This document shows positions 63,343 to 64,000 of a stretch of DNA of 64,000 nt, in pieces. Origin of the DNA: Nematostella vectensis (lineage: Eukaryota > Cnidaria > Anthozoa > Actiniaria > Edwardsiidae); contig NC_064047.1 in NCBI RefSeq assembly GCF_932526225.1, positions 12,596,460 to 12,660,459 on the forward strand. Reading direction: 5' to 3'. The position numbers were made by a program, and so were the translations under genes. Numbering within the stretch: position 1 is the first letter of the stretch; every line of letters starts with the position of its first letter. Under the pieces are notes generated by a model, which had not been told where the DNA came from, ran no database searches, and saw nothing but the letters and a program-made list of their open reading frames with translations.

Positions 63343-64000
63343 CCATACTTGCCAAAAGAAAGCATTTTGATTGGTATGATTGGGCATCCATTTGCCACAA
63401 AGCCCTATGCCTTGGCCATGGTACTTGCAGTGCTATGTGTCTGCTATGTATGGTGGACCACCCCTTCCCCTTACTTTTCACCATATCCACCATTTCCACT
63501 ATATCCACCATTTGCCACATACTCCTATCCCTTGGCCATGTTACTTGCAGTGTTGACTGTCTGCTATGTATGGTGGACCACCCCTCCCCCTTACTCTTCA
63601 CCATATCCACCATTTTCACCAAATCCACCATTTGCCACATAGCCCTATCCCTTGGCCGTGGTACTTGCAGTGCTATGTGTCTGCTATATGTATGGTGGAC
63701 CACCCCTCCCCCTTACTTTTCACCATATCCACCATAGCCACCATTTGCCACATAGCCCTATGCCTTGGCCATGGTACTTGCAGTGCTATGTGTCTGCTAT
63801 AGGTATGGTGGACCACCCCTCCACCTAGCTTTTCACCATATCCACCATATCCACCATTTGCCACATAGCTCTATGATTTGGTCATGGTACTTGCATGCAG
63901 TGTGGATTGTCTGCTTTATGTATGGTGGACCACCTCTCCCCCTTACTTTTCACCATATCCACCATTCCCATCATATCCACCATTTGCCACATACTCCTAT
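63343..64000. repeat. 113-122-bp minisatellite running off the window end
   Basis: TATGGTGGACCACCCC recurs near 63449, 63569, 63691, 63804 and 63921; unit also holds CACCATATCCACCA and GCCTTGGCCATGGTACTTGC. ORFs in several frames on both strands are by-products of the repeat. Confidence 0.93.

Noticed and set aside
63247-63864. ORFs of 128-134 codons on both strands at the window end
   Set aside because: Products of the 113-122-bp tandem repeat.

Overview
The window is animal nuclear DNA, most likely from a cnidarian (sea anemone or coral). Coding exons are small and separated by AT-rich introns with GT-AG borders. The gene families are metazoan: an EGF/SEA mucin-like membrane protein, a TRIM protein, a TLDc domain, a BEN-domain protein and a C2H2 zinc finger. 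The rest is a dense mix of Penelope-like, DIRS-like, BEL/Pao, Ty3/Gypsy and LINE remnants, small inverted-repeat elements and large minisatellites. No bacterial features, rRNA, tRNA or CRISPR array are visible. The species call is inference; I could not run a search.

Layout. 1-2 kb: 3' part of a Penelope-like element with a GIY-YIG endonuclease, a (TA)n tract and a LINE scrap. 3.2-22 kb (+): the 3' part of a large mucin-like type I membrane protein gene. It has VWD/EGF-type ectodomain exons, then 21 intact 48- or 54-nt micro-exons, all phase 1-1, encoding a Thr-rich stalk, then a SEA domain split over three exons, and a last exon with a transmembrane helix and a tyrosine-rich tail. The micro-exons sit in two blocks of tandem segmental duplication (3 x about 2.1 kb, 3 x about 1.52 kb) and at least a dozen decayed relatives lie among them. 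Summed exon lengths from 3687 to the stop are divisible by three.

23.4-33.1 kb (-): one BEL/Pao element cut in its reverse transcriptase by a 5.2-kb insertion that carries a DIRS-like tyrosine-recombinase element and a minisatellite; a 6-bp duplication marks the junctions. 33.6-34.8 kb (+): deleted Ty3/Gypsy element. 36.9-38.4 kb: a C-poor stretch, then a G-poor Penelope-like RT fragment.

38.6-46.3 kb (+): a four-exon gene joining a RING/B-box/coiled-coil TRIM module to a C-terminal TLDc domain (546 aa, phases consistent). Its last intron holds 56 copies of a 48-bp repeat. 47.3-52.9 kb: LINE 3' scrap, a small MITE, 55 copies of a 51-bp repeat and about 25 copies of a 77-bp repeat. 54.1-56.7 kb (-): degraded Ty3/Gypsy element.

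58.4-62.0 kb (-): eight-exon BEN-domain gene, BEND5-like in layout, with a likely GC-AG intron and an apparent 1-nt deletion. It is head to head with a C2H2 zinc-finger gene that begins at 62345. 62.9-63.3 kb: a 408-bp foldback element; 63.34 kb to the end: a roughly 118-bp minisatellite that runs off the window.

The genes do not form a pathway. The two points most worth follow-up are the micro-exon mucin stalk with its ITAM-like tail and the TRIM-TLDc fusion.
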